DNA from: Fredinandcohnia onubensis
GTDB taxonomy: Bacteria > Bacillota > Bacilli > Bacillales > Bacillaceae_L
Reading direction: 5' to 3'
Assembly (NCBI RefSeq): GCF_031181385.1
Contig: NZ_JAPSKV010000003.1
Location: forward strand, 1 to 64,000
DNA length: 64,000 bases
Below, piece by piece: positions 8,597 to 19,296 of this stretch (the stretch's first letter is position 1; each line of letters starts with the position of its first letter). Below the pieces are notes generated by a model. The model was not told where the DNA came from and made no database searches. It saw nothing but the letters and a program-made list of their open reading frames with translations. The translations under genes were made by a program, and so were the position numbers.

Positions 8597-10414
8597 ATGT
8601 CAAAAAATGAAAAACAAGATATAAAACATCGTTTCCATTATTCCACGGATCAAGCGATTGAAAAACCGTTTAACTGGAAACAAATGCTCAGATTACTAGG
8701 CTATATGAAACCGTATTCCAAGAATTTACTGCCTTTAGCAATAATCATGGTTTTATTGACAACCGCTGTAAGGTTAATCGCACCTATACTAATTGGGAAA
8801 TATACAATTGACCACGCGATTGCGAATAAAGATACAGATTTATTACTGGTCTTAGTTACAACGATTGCTGGGTTATATGCAATTAATTATATTGCGAACA
8901 TTTATCGAATCAAATGGACCAATATGCTTGGTCAAAATATTATTTACGATTTACGAAAGCATCTTTTTACACATGTTCAAGGACTATCACATCGATTCTT
9001 TGATAAGCGTTCAGCAGGATCTATTTTGGTTAGAATCTTAAATGACGTGAACTCTCTTCAGGAATTATTCACGAATGGGGTTATTAATCTGTTAATGGAT
9101 TTTGTGCTCCTGTTCGGGGTCATTTTTATTCTTTTTGGCTTAAGTCCAAAGCTTACATTGGCGATCTTAATTATCCTGCCATTGATGGTATTAATTACAA
9201 CTAAATTAAGAAGAAAAATTAGAAGATCTTGGCAAACAGTAAGAATTAAGCAATCCATGCTTAACTCGCATTTAAATGAAAGTATTCAAGGGATTCGTGT
9301 GACACAAGCATTTACTCAGGAAAAAGAAAATATTGAGTTCTTTGATGGTATTAATAATCAAAACTATGAAAGTTGGAGAGATGCTACCCAGAAAAATGCG
9401 ATGTTCCGTCCATTTGTTGAAATGACAAATGCGGTTGGAACAGCAATTTTGATTTGGTTCGGGGCTATGCTAATCCAAGCTGACGGACTAACAATTGGGG
9501 TTTTCGTCTCCTTTGCCTTTTATTTAGGGATGTTCTGGGAGCCTATTTCACGTTTAGGTCAAGTATATAATCAATTGCTCGTGGGGATGGCTTCTTCTGA
9601 ACGTATTTTCGAATTTATTGATGAAAAGCCAATTGTTGGTGAAAAAGAAAATCCAATTCACTTGTCTGATATTAAAGGGAAGATTGAATTCGATCAAGTG
9701 GAATTCGCATATGACGAAAGTCGAAAAGCCTTGAAAGGCATTTCCTTGACGATAGACGCAGGTCAAACCATCGCCCTTGTGGGTCATACTGGTTCAGGTA
9801 AAACGACGATTGCTAACCTGATTAGCCGTTTCTATGATGCAACAGCTGGGGAAGTAAAAATTGATGGAATCAATATAAAAGAATTATCCCTCCAGAGTGT
9901 ACGTTCTCAAATAAGTGTAGTCTTGCAAGATACGTTTATCTTCTCTGGTACGATAAAAGACAATATCCGGTTTGGGAGACCAGACGCAACTGATGAAGAG
10001 ATAATAGCCGCTGCACAAGCAGTCGGTGCCCATCAGTTTATTGAGAAACTTGTAAATGGGTATGACACAGAAGTTGAGGAAAGAGGGAATATCTTATCAG
10101 TTGGGGAACGACAATTATTATCTTTCGCTCGTGCGCTACTTGCAGATCCGAAAATCTTGATTCTAGATGAAGCAACTGCAAGTATTGATACCGAAACAGA
10201 AGTCAAAATTCAACAGGCTTTAAAACAATTACTAAAGGGTCGTACAGCAATCATCATTGCCCATAGACTCTCGACTATTCGTGAAGCTGATAATATTTTC
10301 GTATTAGACCATGGTGAAATCATTGAACAAGGAAATCACCATGAATTAATGAACCAGCAAGGTGAATATTTTGGATTAGTAAAAGCACAGTTTAAGATGC
10401 TTGAGGCAATGTAG
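8597..10414 (+). CDS. yknV: ABC exporter half-transporter YknV-like
   Basis: Partner subunit of the preceding gene. An N-terminal cytoplasmic extension of about 30 residues is followed by six membrane helices and a nucleotide-binding domain with Walker A GHTGSGKTT (about 395), a non-canonical signature LSVGERQ (about 500) and an intact Walker B plus catalytic Glu, ILILDEATASID (about 518). The complementary degeneration (Asp in YknU, altered signature here) means one ATP site is consensus and one is not, as in BmrCD and TM287/288. It is co-transcribed with yknU and ends in a terminator. Confidence 0.85.
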   Translation: MSKNEKQDIKHRFHYSTDQAIEKPFNWKQMLRLLGYMKPYSKNLLPLAIIMVLLTTAVRLIAPILIGKYTIDHAIANKDTDLLLVLVTTIAGLYAINYIANIYRIKWTNMLGQNIIYDLRKHLFTHVQGLSHRFFDKRSAGSILVRILNDVNSLQELFTNGVINLLMDFVLLFGVIFILFGLSPKLTLAILIILPLMVLITTKLRRKIRRSWQTVRIKQSMLNSHLNESIQGIRVTQAFTQEKENIEFFDGINNQNYESWRDATQKNAMFRPFVEMTNAVGTAILIWFGAMLIQADGLTIGVFVSFAFYLGMFWEPISRLGQVYNQLLVGMASSERIFEFIDEKPIVGEKENPIHLSDIKGKIEFDQVEFAYDESRKALKGISLTIDAGQTIALVGHTGSGKTTIANLISRFYDATAGEVKIDGINIKELSLQSVRSQISVVLQDTFIFSGTIKDNIRFGRPDATDEEIIAAAQAVGAHQFIEKLVNGYDTEVEERGNILSVGERQLLSFARALLADPKILILDEATASIDTETEVKIQQALKQLLKGRTAIIIAHRLSTIREADNIFVLDHGEIIEQGNHHELMNQQGEYFGLVKAQFKMLEAM

Positions 10415-10422
10415 AAAACCAT

Positions 10423-10447
10423 AGGACTAGGGCACCCTAGTCCTTTT
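10423..10447 (+). terminator. yknUV terminator
   Basis: Stem AGGACTAGGG / CCCTAGTCCT with T5. Confidence 0.85.
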
Positions 10448-10550
10448 TGCGTTCGGAGTGAACATTCATTAAGGGTGTTGGAGATGCTTCCAAATTATAG
10501 TTTAGTTGTGATACAATCTAAGGTATCTCAATTTGATGGGGGAATAGGTA

Positions 10551-11216
10551 GTGAACAAAAAAGAGTTTGCGGTAATAGGCCTTGGACGTTTTGGAGGTAG
10601 CATATGCCGCGCATTAAGTGATGAAGGCATGGAAGTCATGGCCATGGACCTTGATGAAGATAAAGTGAATGAATTTTCAACTATAGCATCTCATGCTGTT
10701 GTTGGCGATTCAACTGATGAATCAGTTCTCAAGAGCATAGGGATTCGAAATTTCGACTTAGTCATTGTTGCAATCGGGGACAATTTGAAAGCTAGTATAT
10801 TAACAACTATTATCCTAAAGGAATTAGGGGTTAAGCAAATTTGGGTGAAAGCACAAAATGACTATCATGAGAAAATTTTAAGTAAAATTGGAGCGGACCG
10901 GATTGTACATCCAGAGCGAGATATGGGAAAACGAATTGCCCATAATATTATCTCAAACAATGTCTTGGATTATCTGGAACTTTCAGATGAGCATAGTATT
11001 ATTGAAATTGTTGCAGGTAAAAAGATTGATGGGAAGTCTTTAATTGAATTAGATGTACGTGCGAAATATGGGGTAACCATCGTCGCAATGAAAAGAGGAA
11101 AAGACATCATTGTATCTCCATCAGCAACCGAGCAAATACATAAAGGGGATATTCTAATTATTATCGGGGCTGACACAGACATTAGCCGTTTCGAAAAAAA
11201 TCTAATCGAAGAATAA
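10551..11216 (+). CDS. ktrC: Ktr potassium uptake regulatory subunit KtrC
   Basis: A cytoplasmic RCK-type gating ring subunit of 221 residues, the same length as B. subtilis KtrC. The RCK_N Rossmann domain carries GLGRFGGS (residues 9-16), which binds ATP/ADP. The RCK_C domain (from about residue 135) is the known c-di-AMP site in this family. It gates a membrane subunit such as KtrD, which is not in the window. The GTG start is used. Neighbours are the yknUV exporter and rnjA, as in B. subtilis. Confidence 0.93.
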   Translation: MNKKEFAVIGLGRFGGSICRALSDEGMEVMAMDLDEDKVNEFSTIASHAVVGDSTDESVLKSIGIRNFDLVIVAIGDNLKASILTTIILKELGVKQIWVKAQNDYHEKILSKIGADRIVHPERDMGKRIAHNIISNNVLDYLELSDEHSIIEIVAGKKIDGKSLIELDVRAKYGVTIVAMKRGKDIIVSPSATEQIHKGDILIIIGADTDISRFEKNLIEE

Positions 11217-11242
11217 AACGTCTCATCGTGAGGCGTTTTTTT
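11216..11242 (+). terminator. ktrC terminator
   Basis: AACGTCTCA-tcg-TGAGGCGTT with a T tract. Confidence 0.85.
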
Positions 11243-11252
11243 ATGGAGATAT

Positions 11253-11283
11253 TAAAAACCCACTGAGGAAAGCCTCAGTGGGT
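11253..11283 (-). terminator. rnjA terminator
   Basis: Perfect stem ACCCACTGAGG-aaag-CCTCAGTGGGT; the T run is on the minus strand, after rnjA. Confidence 0.85.
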
Positions 11284-11319
11284 ATTAACATTGAATATTA
11301 CAAGGGTTAATGGTCTAGC

Positions 11320-12987
11320 TTATACCTCCATAATGATCGGTAAAATCATTGGACGGCGTTTTGTCTTTTCATATAGGAACGGTGCAAGTGTGTCTGTGAT
11401 TTCATTCTTAATCTCAGACCATTGGGTCGTGCGACGCTCCATTACTTTATTTAAATGCTTCGTAATAAGACTCTGTGCATCATTGATTAAATCTCCAGAC
11501 TCACGCATATACACAAATCCACGAGATATTAAGTCAGGTCCTGCAGCAATCTTAAAGTCCTTCATATTAATACTTACGACAACGATTACAAGGCCTTCCT
11601 CAGAAAGAATGCGGCGGTCTCGCAATACAATATTTCCGATATCACCAATACCACTACCATCGATATACACATTTCCTGATGGAATCTTACCTGCAACAGA
11701 TGCTTCATTCTCACTTAAAGCAAGCACCTCTCCATTGTCCATAATAAAGCAGTTCTCTTCAAACACACCACAATCTACAGCAGATTTCGCGTGCATCTTT
11801 TGCATCCGGTATTCACCATGAATTGGCATAAAATACTTTGGCTGCATAAGACGAAGCATTAATTTTTGCTCCTCTTGGCCACCGTGACCCGATGTATGGA
11901 TGTTACTTAGTGGTCCATGAATAACATCGGCGCCTGCGCGGTAAAGCATATTGATGATTCGACTAACACTCAGTGTATTCCCTGGAATAGGCGATGAGGA
12001 AAATACAACTGTGTCCCCAGGAATGATTTGAATTTGTCGGTGTGTACCATTTGCAATTCTTGAAAGGGCAGCCATTGGTTCCCCTTGGCTTCCAGTACAA
12101 AGAATAACAACCTTATTTGCTGGGAGACGGTTGATTTGGTTAGCATCAATAAACGTATCCTTTGGACATTGAATATAACCTAAATCATATCCAATTGTGA
12201 TTGCTGATTCCATACTTCTTCCAAATACTGCAATTTTTCGATCGTTTTGAACAGCGGCTTCAACCACCTGCTGTAGGCGATGAATATTAGATGCAAAAGT
12301 AGCAAAAATGATTCGACCATCTACAGTACGGAAAATATCCTGAATACTTTCTCCTACGCGTCTTTCAGACATTGTAAAATGTGGTATTTCAGCATTTGTA
12401 CTATCGGATAGTAAACATAGTACTCCATCTCTACCGATTTCCGCCATTTTTTGAAGGTTCGCTGGCTCCCCAACAGGAGTGAAATCAAATTTGAAATCTC
12501 CTGTATGGACGACTTGTCCAGGAGGGGTTTTTACAACAATTCCGTATGAATCTGGAATACTATGTGTTGTTCTAAAAAACGTAACCGATGTTTTACGGAA
12601 TTTTATAATGTCCTCTTCTTTAATTTCAATCAACTTTGCTTGGCGGAGTAGTCCGTGCTCTTCTAATTTGTTACGAATTAAACCTAGGGCAAGCTTACCT
12701 CCATAAATCGGTACATTGATTTCACGAAGTAAATACGGAATTCCACCAATATGATCCTCGTGACCGTGCGTAATGAATAAACCTTTAATCTTTTCTTCGT
12801 TCTTGACTAAATAGCTGTAATCAGGAATAACATAGTCGATTCCTAACAGCTCGTCCTCTGGGAATTTAATCCCAGCATCGATCAGGATAATTTCATCCTG
12901 AAACTGTACGCCATAAGTGTTTTTACCAATTTCCCCGAGTCCACCTAAGGCGAAAACAGCTGTTTGATCGTTCTTTACAAATTTCAT
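11320..12987 (-). CDS. rnjA: Ribonuclease J1
   Basis: A 555-residue RNase J: metallo-beta-lactamase motif HGHEDHIGG (His74 to His79), the beta-CASP domain (for example [16 protein letters not shown]) and the C-terminal dimerisation domain. It has 5'-3' exonuclease and endonuclease activity in mRNA decay and rRNA maturation. It is downstream of rpoY with a six-base gap, the standard Firmicutes arrangement. In B. subtilis GapA bound to SR1P stimulates RNase J1; the SR1P gene is also in this window (22391). Confidence 0.96.
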   Translation of the reverse strand: MKFVKNDQTAVFALGGLGEIGKNTYGVQFQDEIILIDAGIKFPEDELLGIDYVIPDYSYLVKNEEKIKGLFITHGHEDHIGGIPYLLREINVPIYGGKLALGLIRNKLEEHGLLRQAKLIEIKEEDIIKFRKTSVTFFRTTHSIPDSYGIVVKTPPGQVVHTGDFKFDFTPVGEPANLQKMAEIGRDGVLCLLSDSTNAEIPHFTMSERRVGESIQDIFRTVDGRIIFATFASNIHRLQQVVEAAVQNDRKIAVFGRSMESAITIGYDLGYIQCPKDTFIDANQINRLPANKVVILCTGSQGEPMAALSRIANGTHRQIQIIPGDTVVFSSSPIPGNTLSVSRIINMLYRAGADVIHGPLSNIHTSGHGGQEEQKLMLRLMQPKYFMPIHGEYRMQKMHAKSAVDCGVFEENCFIMDNGEVLALSENEASVAGKIPSGNVYIDGSGIGDIGNIVLRDRRILSEEGLVIVVVSINMKDFKIAAGPDLISRGFVYMRESGDLINDAQSLITKHLNKVMERRTTQWSEIKNEITDTLAPFLYEKTKRRPMILPIIMEV

Positions 12988-12993
12988 AATTCA

Positions 12994-13203
12994 TCAAATC
13001 TCCAATACATTATAATCTTCATTTAGTTGCTCATACTCAAGATAGGCCCCTTCCACCTTTTGAATATATTCAATGTTAAATTTCCGTTCCTTTAATTTTT
13101 GGCGGACCTCAACTTGAGATTCTGCTTCAATATACAAAGTTTTTGTATGTTCTCTTACTGGAACTTCTAATACATCCTCTTGGTAGTAAACTTTAAAAAT
13201 CAT
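12994..13203 (-). CDS. rpoY: RNA polymerase epsilon subunit RpoY (YkzG)
   Basis: A small RNA polymerase subunit (69 residues), starting MIFKVYYQ as in the family, with a C-terminal acidic tail. The ORF track starts two codons earlier at a TTG; the ATG at 13203 is the better start because AAGGAGA lies nine bases upstream. It is translated just ahead of rnjA. RpoY modulates RNA polymerase and is restricted to Firmicutes. Confidence 0.93.
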   Translation of the reverse strand: MIFKVYYQEDVLEVPVREHTKTLYIEAESQVEVRQKLKERKFNIEYIQKVEGAYLEYEQLNEDYNVLEI

Positions 13204-13783
13204 TGCCAAATCTCTCCTTAATTTCCGAAAGTTAGAGTAACTTTTTCTATTATATAAAAATATAACAAGTTTTTCATGTTTTTTCTTGCTTTTCCTAAAT
13301 ATTTCTTACACCTTGCATTTGCTAATAGGTAAAAAGAGGGGGTTAGATTAGGGGTTACTATGTATTTTTTGTAAAAATAACTCAACCGTACACCTAAAAG
13401 TATATTATACCATTGAAGAGCATGATAGTACATAACAAGCCCTCCATAACGAAGGGCTCTAGTCGTTATTATTAGCTCTAGCTTCATTAGGTGGCAAGTT
13501 TTTTGCTATAAATTCCTACGCAATTGATTTCCTTTTTAATAAATCTTGCCACTGCTTAATTAATTTTTTCCGTAACTTTTTTAGCATGACTATTATCTCC
13601 TTTTTTCTCAAACTTTAAACATTTCAAGAACGTTGCTTTTGGGTTTAAGTTTTGTCCTTATTATGTGGAAAAAAGGGTCAAATTATCATAGCTAATAAAA
13701 GAAAGGTAAATAGAATGAAAATGAATAAGTCAGGTCTTCTTAACAAATAGCATCTATATACTTAGCACATCAATACTTACTTT
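13204..13783. other. Intergenic region between rpoY and def
   Basis: In B. subtilis ykrA lies here; it is absent. The region contains a weak hairpin (AGCCCTTCG...GGAGGGCT on the minus strand, about 13438-13460) and a 23-codon minus-strand ORF listed separately. The 89-codon ORF at 13218-13487 has no good start signal or recognisable product and is not counted as a gene. Confidence 0.5.
13516..13587 (-). CDS. Candidate 23-residue basic small protein
   Basis: Too short for the ORF track. It reads MLKKLRKKLIKQWQDLLKRK... and ends in TAG. The ATG has a strong AAAGGAGAT Shine-Dalgarno eight bases upstream. The peptide is strongly cationic with a heptad-like hydrophobic spacing, so an amphipathic helix is likely. 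I do not recognise a family. It may be a regulatory or membrane-active peptide, or chance. Support rests on the ribosome binding site and the composition. Confidence 0.45.
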   Translation of the reverse strand: MLKKLRKKLIKQWQDLLKRKSIA

Positions 13784-14338
13784 CTAACGTTCGATAGGAA
13801 TCGCGTTGTCTGGTTCAGCAAACGGATTTTCCTGATTGATATGATCGTAGAACATAACTCCATTTAAGTGATCTATCTCGTGCTGAAAACATATAGCAGG
13901 TAAACCTTTTAGTTTCACAATCACTTCCTCGCCTTCAATGGTGGTTCCTTTTACCTTGATTTTCGAGTAGCGCGGTACATATCCTGGTACAGCTCTGTCA
14001 ACGGATAAACAGCCTTCGCCGCTTGTTAGATAACTCTTGTTAATAGAATGACTAATAATCTTTGGATTAAACAAAGCATAACTGTGTAGCTCATCATTCT
14101 CATCTTTTAAATGGACAGCAATCATACGTTTTGACACATTAATCTGCGGTGCAGCAAGCCCTATGCCTGGTCTTAATCCGTATTTTTCAGCAATTTCAGG
14201 GTTCTGACTGTTTTTCACATATTCTAATAGTTCTTCTAATATTTTGCGGTCTTCCGCTGATGCCGGTAATGGAACCTCATCTGCAACCTTCCGTAATGTT
14301 GGATGTCCTTCCCGGATAATATTATCCATTGTTATCAC
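13784..14338 (-). CDS. def: Peptide deformylase
   Basis: Removes the formyl group from nascent N-terminal methionine. All three motifs are intact: GIGLAAPQ (residues 58-65), EGCLSV (Cys110, metal ligand) and QHEIDH (His153, Glu154, His157). It is 184 residues long like B. subtilis DefB (YkrB). I place the start at the GTG at 14338, three codons inside the tracked ORF: AGGAAG is then eight bases away and the protein begins MITMDNI, like the orthologue. It is monocistronic on the minus strand. Confidence 0.94.
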   Translation of the reverse strand: MITMDNIIREGHPTLRKVADEVPLPASAEDRKILEELLEYVKNSQNPEIAEKYGLRPGIGLAAPQINVSKRMIAVHLKDENDELHSYALFNPKIISHSINKSYLTSGEGCLSVDRAVPGYVPRYSKIKVKGTTIEGEEVIVKLKGLPAICFQHEIDHLNGVMFYDHINQENPFAEPDNAIPIER

Positions 14339-14533
14339 ATTTATCACTTCCTGATCTTGATGCTTATATTTATTATAAGTTTAACAAAGCTTTTTTCATT
14401 TTTAAATATAAATGTAGCCCTCTAGCCCGTTCTAAAGCATGTACTAACTCATATATTTAGGTGAAACCTAAAAATATGTTATGAAATCGTATTATAATAT
14501 AGTATATTTGAAGTATCTAAGGGGGAGCAGATA

Positions 14534-15202
14534 GTGAAAAATAATTCGTTAAAAATTGTATTTCTTTGTATTTGTATGAGTTTTCTCTTAATGGGGTGTA
14601 TGGGCGGTCCCACACCTGAAGAACAGATTTATGAGACATTAGAAAAAGTGGTTGCAGTAGAAAAGGACTTTGAAGAGCAACAAAACCCATTAGTGGAGCT
14701 TGAGAAAAAAGAGAAAGAGCTTTACGATGAAATTTTAACATTGGGTATGAAAGAATTTGATCAGATTGTTTCTTTATCAAAGGATGCATTAGCAATTGTC
14801 GGTGATCGCGAAACTAGAATTAACAATGAACAAAAGAGTATCGAAGCCTCCAAGAAGGAATTTCAAAAGGTCGATGCACTTATTTCTGAAATTAAAGAGG
14901 ACAGTGTAAAGGAAGAAGCGAATGAACTAGTCTCGTTAATGAACGAACGCTATGAAAGCTATGAAGATTTATACACTGTATATAAAGAAGCAATAGAGCA
15001 TGATAAAAAACTTTATGAAATGTTTCAAAATGAAGAATTAACATTGGATGAATTAGAACAACAAATTAATCTTATAAATGAAACCTACGAAAAAGTAGTT
15101 GCAGCTAATGAAACGTTTAACAAATTGACAGATCAATACAACAAAGCGAAGGTTACTTTTTATCAAAATGCTGGACTAGAAGTTGTCTTTAAAGAGGAAT
15201 AA
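14534..15202 (+). CDS. ykyA: Lipoprotein YkyA (coiled-coil cell-wall protein)
   Basis: Lipoprotein with lipobox LLMGC (Cys22), then about 195 residues of Glu/Lys-rich helix with heptad character, the YkyA family described as putative cell-wall binding lipoprotein. The GTG start has an AAGGGGGAG Shine-Dalgarno. It precedes pdhA as in B. subtilis, but a terminator and a long leader separate the two, so co-transcription is unlikely. Function unknown. Confidence 0.88.
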   Translation: MKNNSLKIVFLCICMSFLLMGCMGGPTPEEQIYETLEKVVAVEKDFEEQQNPLVELEKKEKELYDEILTLGMKEFDQIVSLSKDALAIVGDRETRINNEQKSIEASKKEFQKVDALISEIKEDSVKEEANELVSLMNERYESYEDLYTVYKEAIEHDKKLYEMFQNEELTLDELEQQINLINETYEKVVAANETFNKLTDQYNKAKVTFYQNAGLEVVFKEE

Positions 15203-15221
15203 TAAATAATAACTGTGTGAA

Positions 15222-15250
15222 AGGGCTATCAGTGTCGATAGCCTTTTTGT
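15222..15250 (+). terminator. ykyA terminator
   Basis: AGGGCTATC-agtgtc-GATAGCCTTTTT. Confidence 0.85.
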
Positions 15251-16860
<1,610 letters not shown>

Positions 16861-16863
16861 GCC

Positions 16864-17841
16864 ATGGCGCAAATGACAATGATTCAAGCAATCACTGATG
16901 CGTTACGCACAGAATTAAAGAATAACCCAGATGTCTTAGTTTTCGGTGAAGACGTTGGAGTTAACGGCGGTGTGTTCCGTGCTACTGAAGGTCTTCAGGC
17001 TGAATTCGGTGAAGATCGCGTGTTTGATACACCACTAGCTGAATCAGGTATTGGTGGTCTTGCTGTTGGTCTAAGCTTACAAGGCTACCGTCCAGTTCCA
17101 GAAATCCAGTTCTTTGGATTTGTCTATGAGGTTATTGATTCTATTAGTGGTCAATTAGCTCGTATGCGTTATCGTTCAGGTGGTCGTTACAATGCTCCAG
17201 TAACGATTCGTTCACCATTTGGTGGCGGTGTACATACACCAGAACTACACGCAGATAGCTTAGAAGGTTTAATGGCACAGCAACCTGGTCTAAAGGTTGT
17301 TATTCCATCAACACCTTATGATGCAAAAGGACTATTAATTTCCGCAATTCGCGATAACGACCCTGTTGTCTTCCTTGAGCATATGAAGCTTTATCGTTCA
17401 TTCCGCCAGGAGGTTCCAGAGGGTGAATATACAATTGAACTTGGGAAAGCAGAAGTTAAGCGCGAAGGTACAGACATCACTATGATTTCGTATGGTGCGA
17501 TGGTACATGAGTGCTTAAAAGCTGCAACTGAGTTAGAAAAAGAGGGCATTTCTGCAGAAGTTATTGACTTACGTACAGTAAGCCCATTAGATATTCCAAC
17601 AATCATTAGTTCTGTTGAAAAAACAGGACGAGCTATCGTTGTTCAAGAGGCACAAAAACAAGCTGGAATTGCAGCTAACGTTGTTGCTGAAATCAACGAT
17701 CGTGCAATCTTAAGTTTAGAAGCTCCAGTATTACGTGTAGCTGCAGCTGATACAGTATATCCGTTCTCTCAAGCAGAATCAGTTTGGTTACCAAACTTCA
17801 AGGATGTAATTGAAACTGCAAAGAAAGTATTAAACTTCTAA
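16864..17841 (+). CDS. pdhB: Pyruvate dehydrogenase E1 beta
   Basis: Beta subunit of E1, 325 residues, with the transketolase pyrimidine-binding domain ([24 protein letters not shown]) and the C-terminal transketolase domain ([11 protein letters not shown]). It pairs with PdhA in an alpha2beta2 heterotetramer. It is coupled to pdhA by a three-base gap. A short hairpin in the 150 bases before pdhC may adjust the E1:E2 expression ratio. Confidence 0.97.
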   Translation: MAQMTMIQAITDALRTELKNNPDVLVFGEDVGVNGGVFRATEGLQAEFGEDRVFDTPLAESGIGGLAVGLSLQGYRPVPEIQFFGFVYEVIDSISGQLARMRYRSGGRYNAPVTIRSPFGGGVHTPELHADSLEGLMAQQPGLKVVIPSTPYDAKGLLISAIRDNDPVVFLEHMKLYRSFRQEVPEGEYTIELGKAEVKREGTDITMISYGAMVHECLKAATELEKEGISAEVIDLRTVSPLDIPTIISSVEKTGRAIVVQEAQKQAGIAANVVAEINDRAILSLEAPVLRVAAADTVYPFSQAESVWLPNFKDVIETAKKVLNF

Positions 17842-17858
17842 TATATAACCAATCAATC

Positions 17859-17877
17859 AAGGATTAACTATCCTTTT
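17859..17877 (+). terminator. Short hairpin between pdhB and pdhC
   Basis: AAGGAT-taact-ATCCTTTT. Only a six-base-pair stem with a short T run; probably an attenuator or processing signal rather than a full terminator. It sits in an unusually long gap within an otherwise tight operon. Confidence 0.45.
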
Positions 17878-17991
17878 CGGAATAAATAAGCCTGCGGCGT
17901 ATGAGAGTTCAACTAGATAAAATTTTCAACAATGTAGACATGCGCCAAGGCATCTTTGAAAAGAAACTAACAATTTTAGGAGGCGAAAACC

Positions 17992-19290
17992 GTGGCATTT
18001 GAATTTAAGTTGCCAGATATCGGTGAAGGTATCCATGAAGGTGAAATCGTAAAATGGTTTGTAAAACCAGGCGATGAAGTAAATGAGGACGATGTTCTAT
18101 GCGAGGTCCAAAATGATAAAGCAGTAGTAGAAATCCCTTCTCCAGTTAAAGGGAAAGTACTTGAAGTACTTGTAGAAGAAGGAACTGTTGCAATTGTAGG
18201 GGATACGCTAATTAAGTTTGATGCTCCTGGATATGAGGACCTTAAATTTAAAGGCGATGAATCTGACGAAGCTCCTAAACAAGAACAAGCTCAGGAAGAA
18301 CAACCAGCTGAGGCTGCACAAGAAGCAACAGCACCTTCTGCAGACGTTGATGAAAATCGTCGTATCATTGCTATGCCTTCTGTTCGTAAATATGCAAGAG
18401 AAAAAGGAATTGACATCAAAAAGGTTGCAGGAAGTGGCGAAAATGGTAGAATAATGAAGTCGGATATTGATGCGTTCACTTCTGGCGGTGCACCTGTTGT
18501 TACAGAAACACCTGCAGCTGAAGCTCCAAAAGCAACAGCGGCAGAAGCTGCGACAGCTCCTGCAAAACAACCAATTCCTGCGGGCGAATACCCTGAAACT
18601 CGTGAAAAGATGAGTGGAATTCGTAAAGCAATCGCTAAAGCAATGGTTAACTCAAAACACACAGCTCCACATGTTACATTAATGGACGAAGTAGATGTGA
18701 CAGAGTTGGTTGCACACCGTAAGAAATTTAAGGCTGTTGCAGCTGAAAAAGGTATTAAATTAACATACCTACCATATATCGTGAAAGCTTTAACTGCAGC
18801 TTTACGTGATTTCCCTGCGTTAAATACATCACTTGATGATGCAACTAGCGAAATTATTCATAAGCACTACTTCAATATTGGTATTGCTGCTGATACAGAA
18901 AAAGGTCTTCTTGTTCCTGTGGTTAAAGATGCGGATCGTAAGTCAATTTTCTCTATCTCTAATGAAATCAATGAATTAGCTGGAAAAGCTCGTGATGGCA
19001 AGTTAGCTCCTAATGAAATGAAAGGTGCTTCATGTACCATCAGTAACATTGGTTCAGCAGGTGGACAATGGTTCACTCCTGTTATTAACCACCCAGAAGT
19101 TGCTATCTTAGGAGTAGGCCGAATTGCAGAGAAGCCTGTTGTTAAAAATGGTGAAATTGTTGTAGCTCCAGTCCTTGCTTTATCATTAAGCTTTGACCAC
19201 CGTATGATTGATGGTGCTACTGCACAGAACGCACTCAACCAAATCAAACGTTTGTTAAATGATCCACAATTATTATTAATGGAGGCGTAA
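17992..19290 (+). CDS. pdhC: Dihydrolipoamide acetyltransferase (E2)
   Basis: E2 core of the pyruvate dehydrogenase complex, 432 residues. Domains in order: one lipoyl domain with the lipoylated lysine in QNDKAVVEI (Lys43), an Ala/Pro/Glu-rich linker, the E1/E3-binding domain ([12 protein letters not shown], about 125-160), a second Ala-rich linker and the acyltransferase domain ending in the catalytic SFDHRMIDG (His about 403). The Shine-Dalgarno AGGAGGC is strong. Long antisense ORFs over the Ala-rich linkers are shadows. Confidence 0.97.
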   Translation: MAFEFKLPDIGEGIHEGEIVKWFVKPGDEVNEDDVLCEVQNDKAVVEIPSPVKGKVLEVLVEEGTVAIVGDTLIKFDAPGYEDLKFKGDESDEAPKQEQAQEEQPAEAAQEATAPSADVDENRRIIAMPSVRKYAREKGIDIKKVAGSGENGRIMKSDIDAFTSGGAPVVTETPAAEAPKATAAEAATAPAKQPIPAGEYPETREKMSGIRKAIAKAMVNSKHTAPHVTLMDEVDVTELVAHRKKFKAVAAEKGIKLTYLPYIVKALTAALRDFPALNTSLDDATSEIIHKHYFNIGIAADTEKGLLVPVVKDADRKSIFSISNEINELAGKARDGKLAPNEMKGASCTISNIGSAGGQWFTPVINHPEVAILGVGRIAEKPVVKNGEIVVAPVLALSLSFDHRMIDGATAQNALNQIKRLLNDPQLLLMEA

Positions 19291-19296
19291 TACAAC

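Noticed and set aside
11291-11821. 176-codon + strand ORF over the rnjA 3' half
   Set aside because: It lies opposite rnjA, a clear gene with all motifs; composition is that of an antisense shadow.
13218-13487. 89-codon minus-strand ORF between rpoY and def
   Set aside because: Weak start, Tyr/Leu-rich A+T-driven composition, contains a hairpin; no family resemblance.
18208-18662. Antisense ORFs of 120 and 123 codons in pdhC
   Set aside because: They arise from the Ala/Pro/Glu-rich linkers of E2 read backwards; low-complexity Cys/Phe/Ser-rich products with no start signal.
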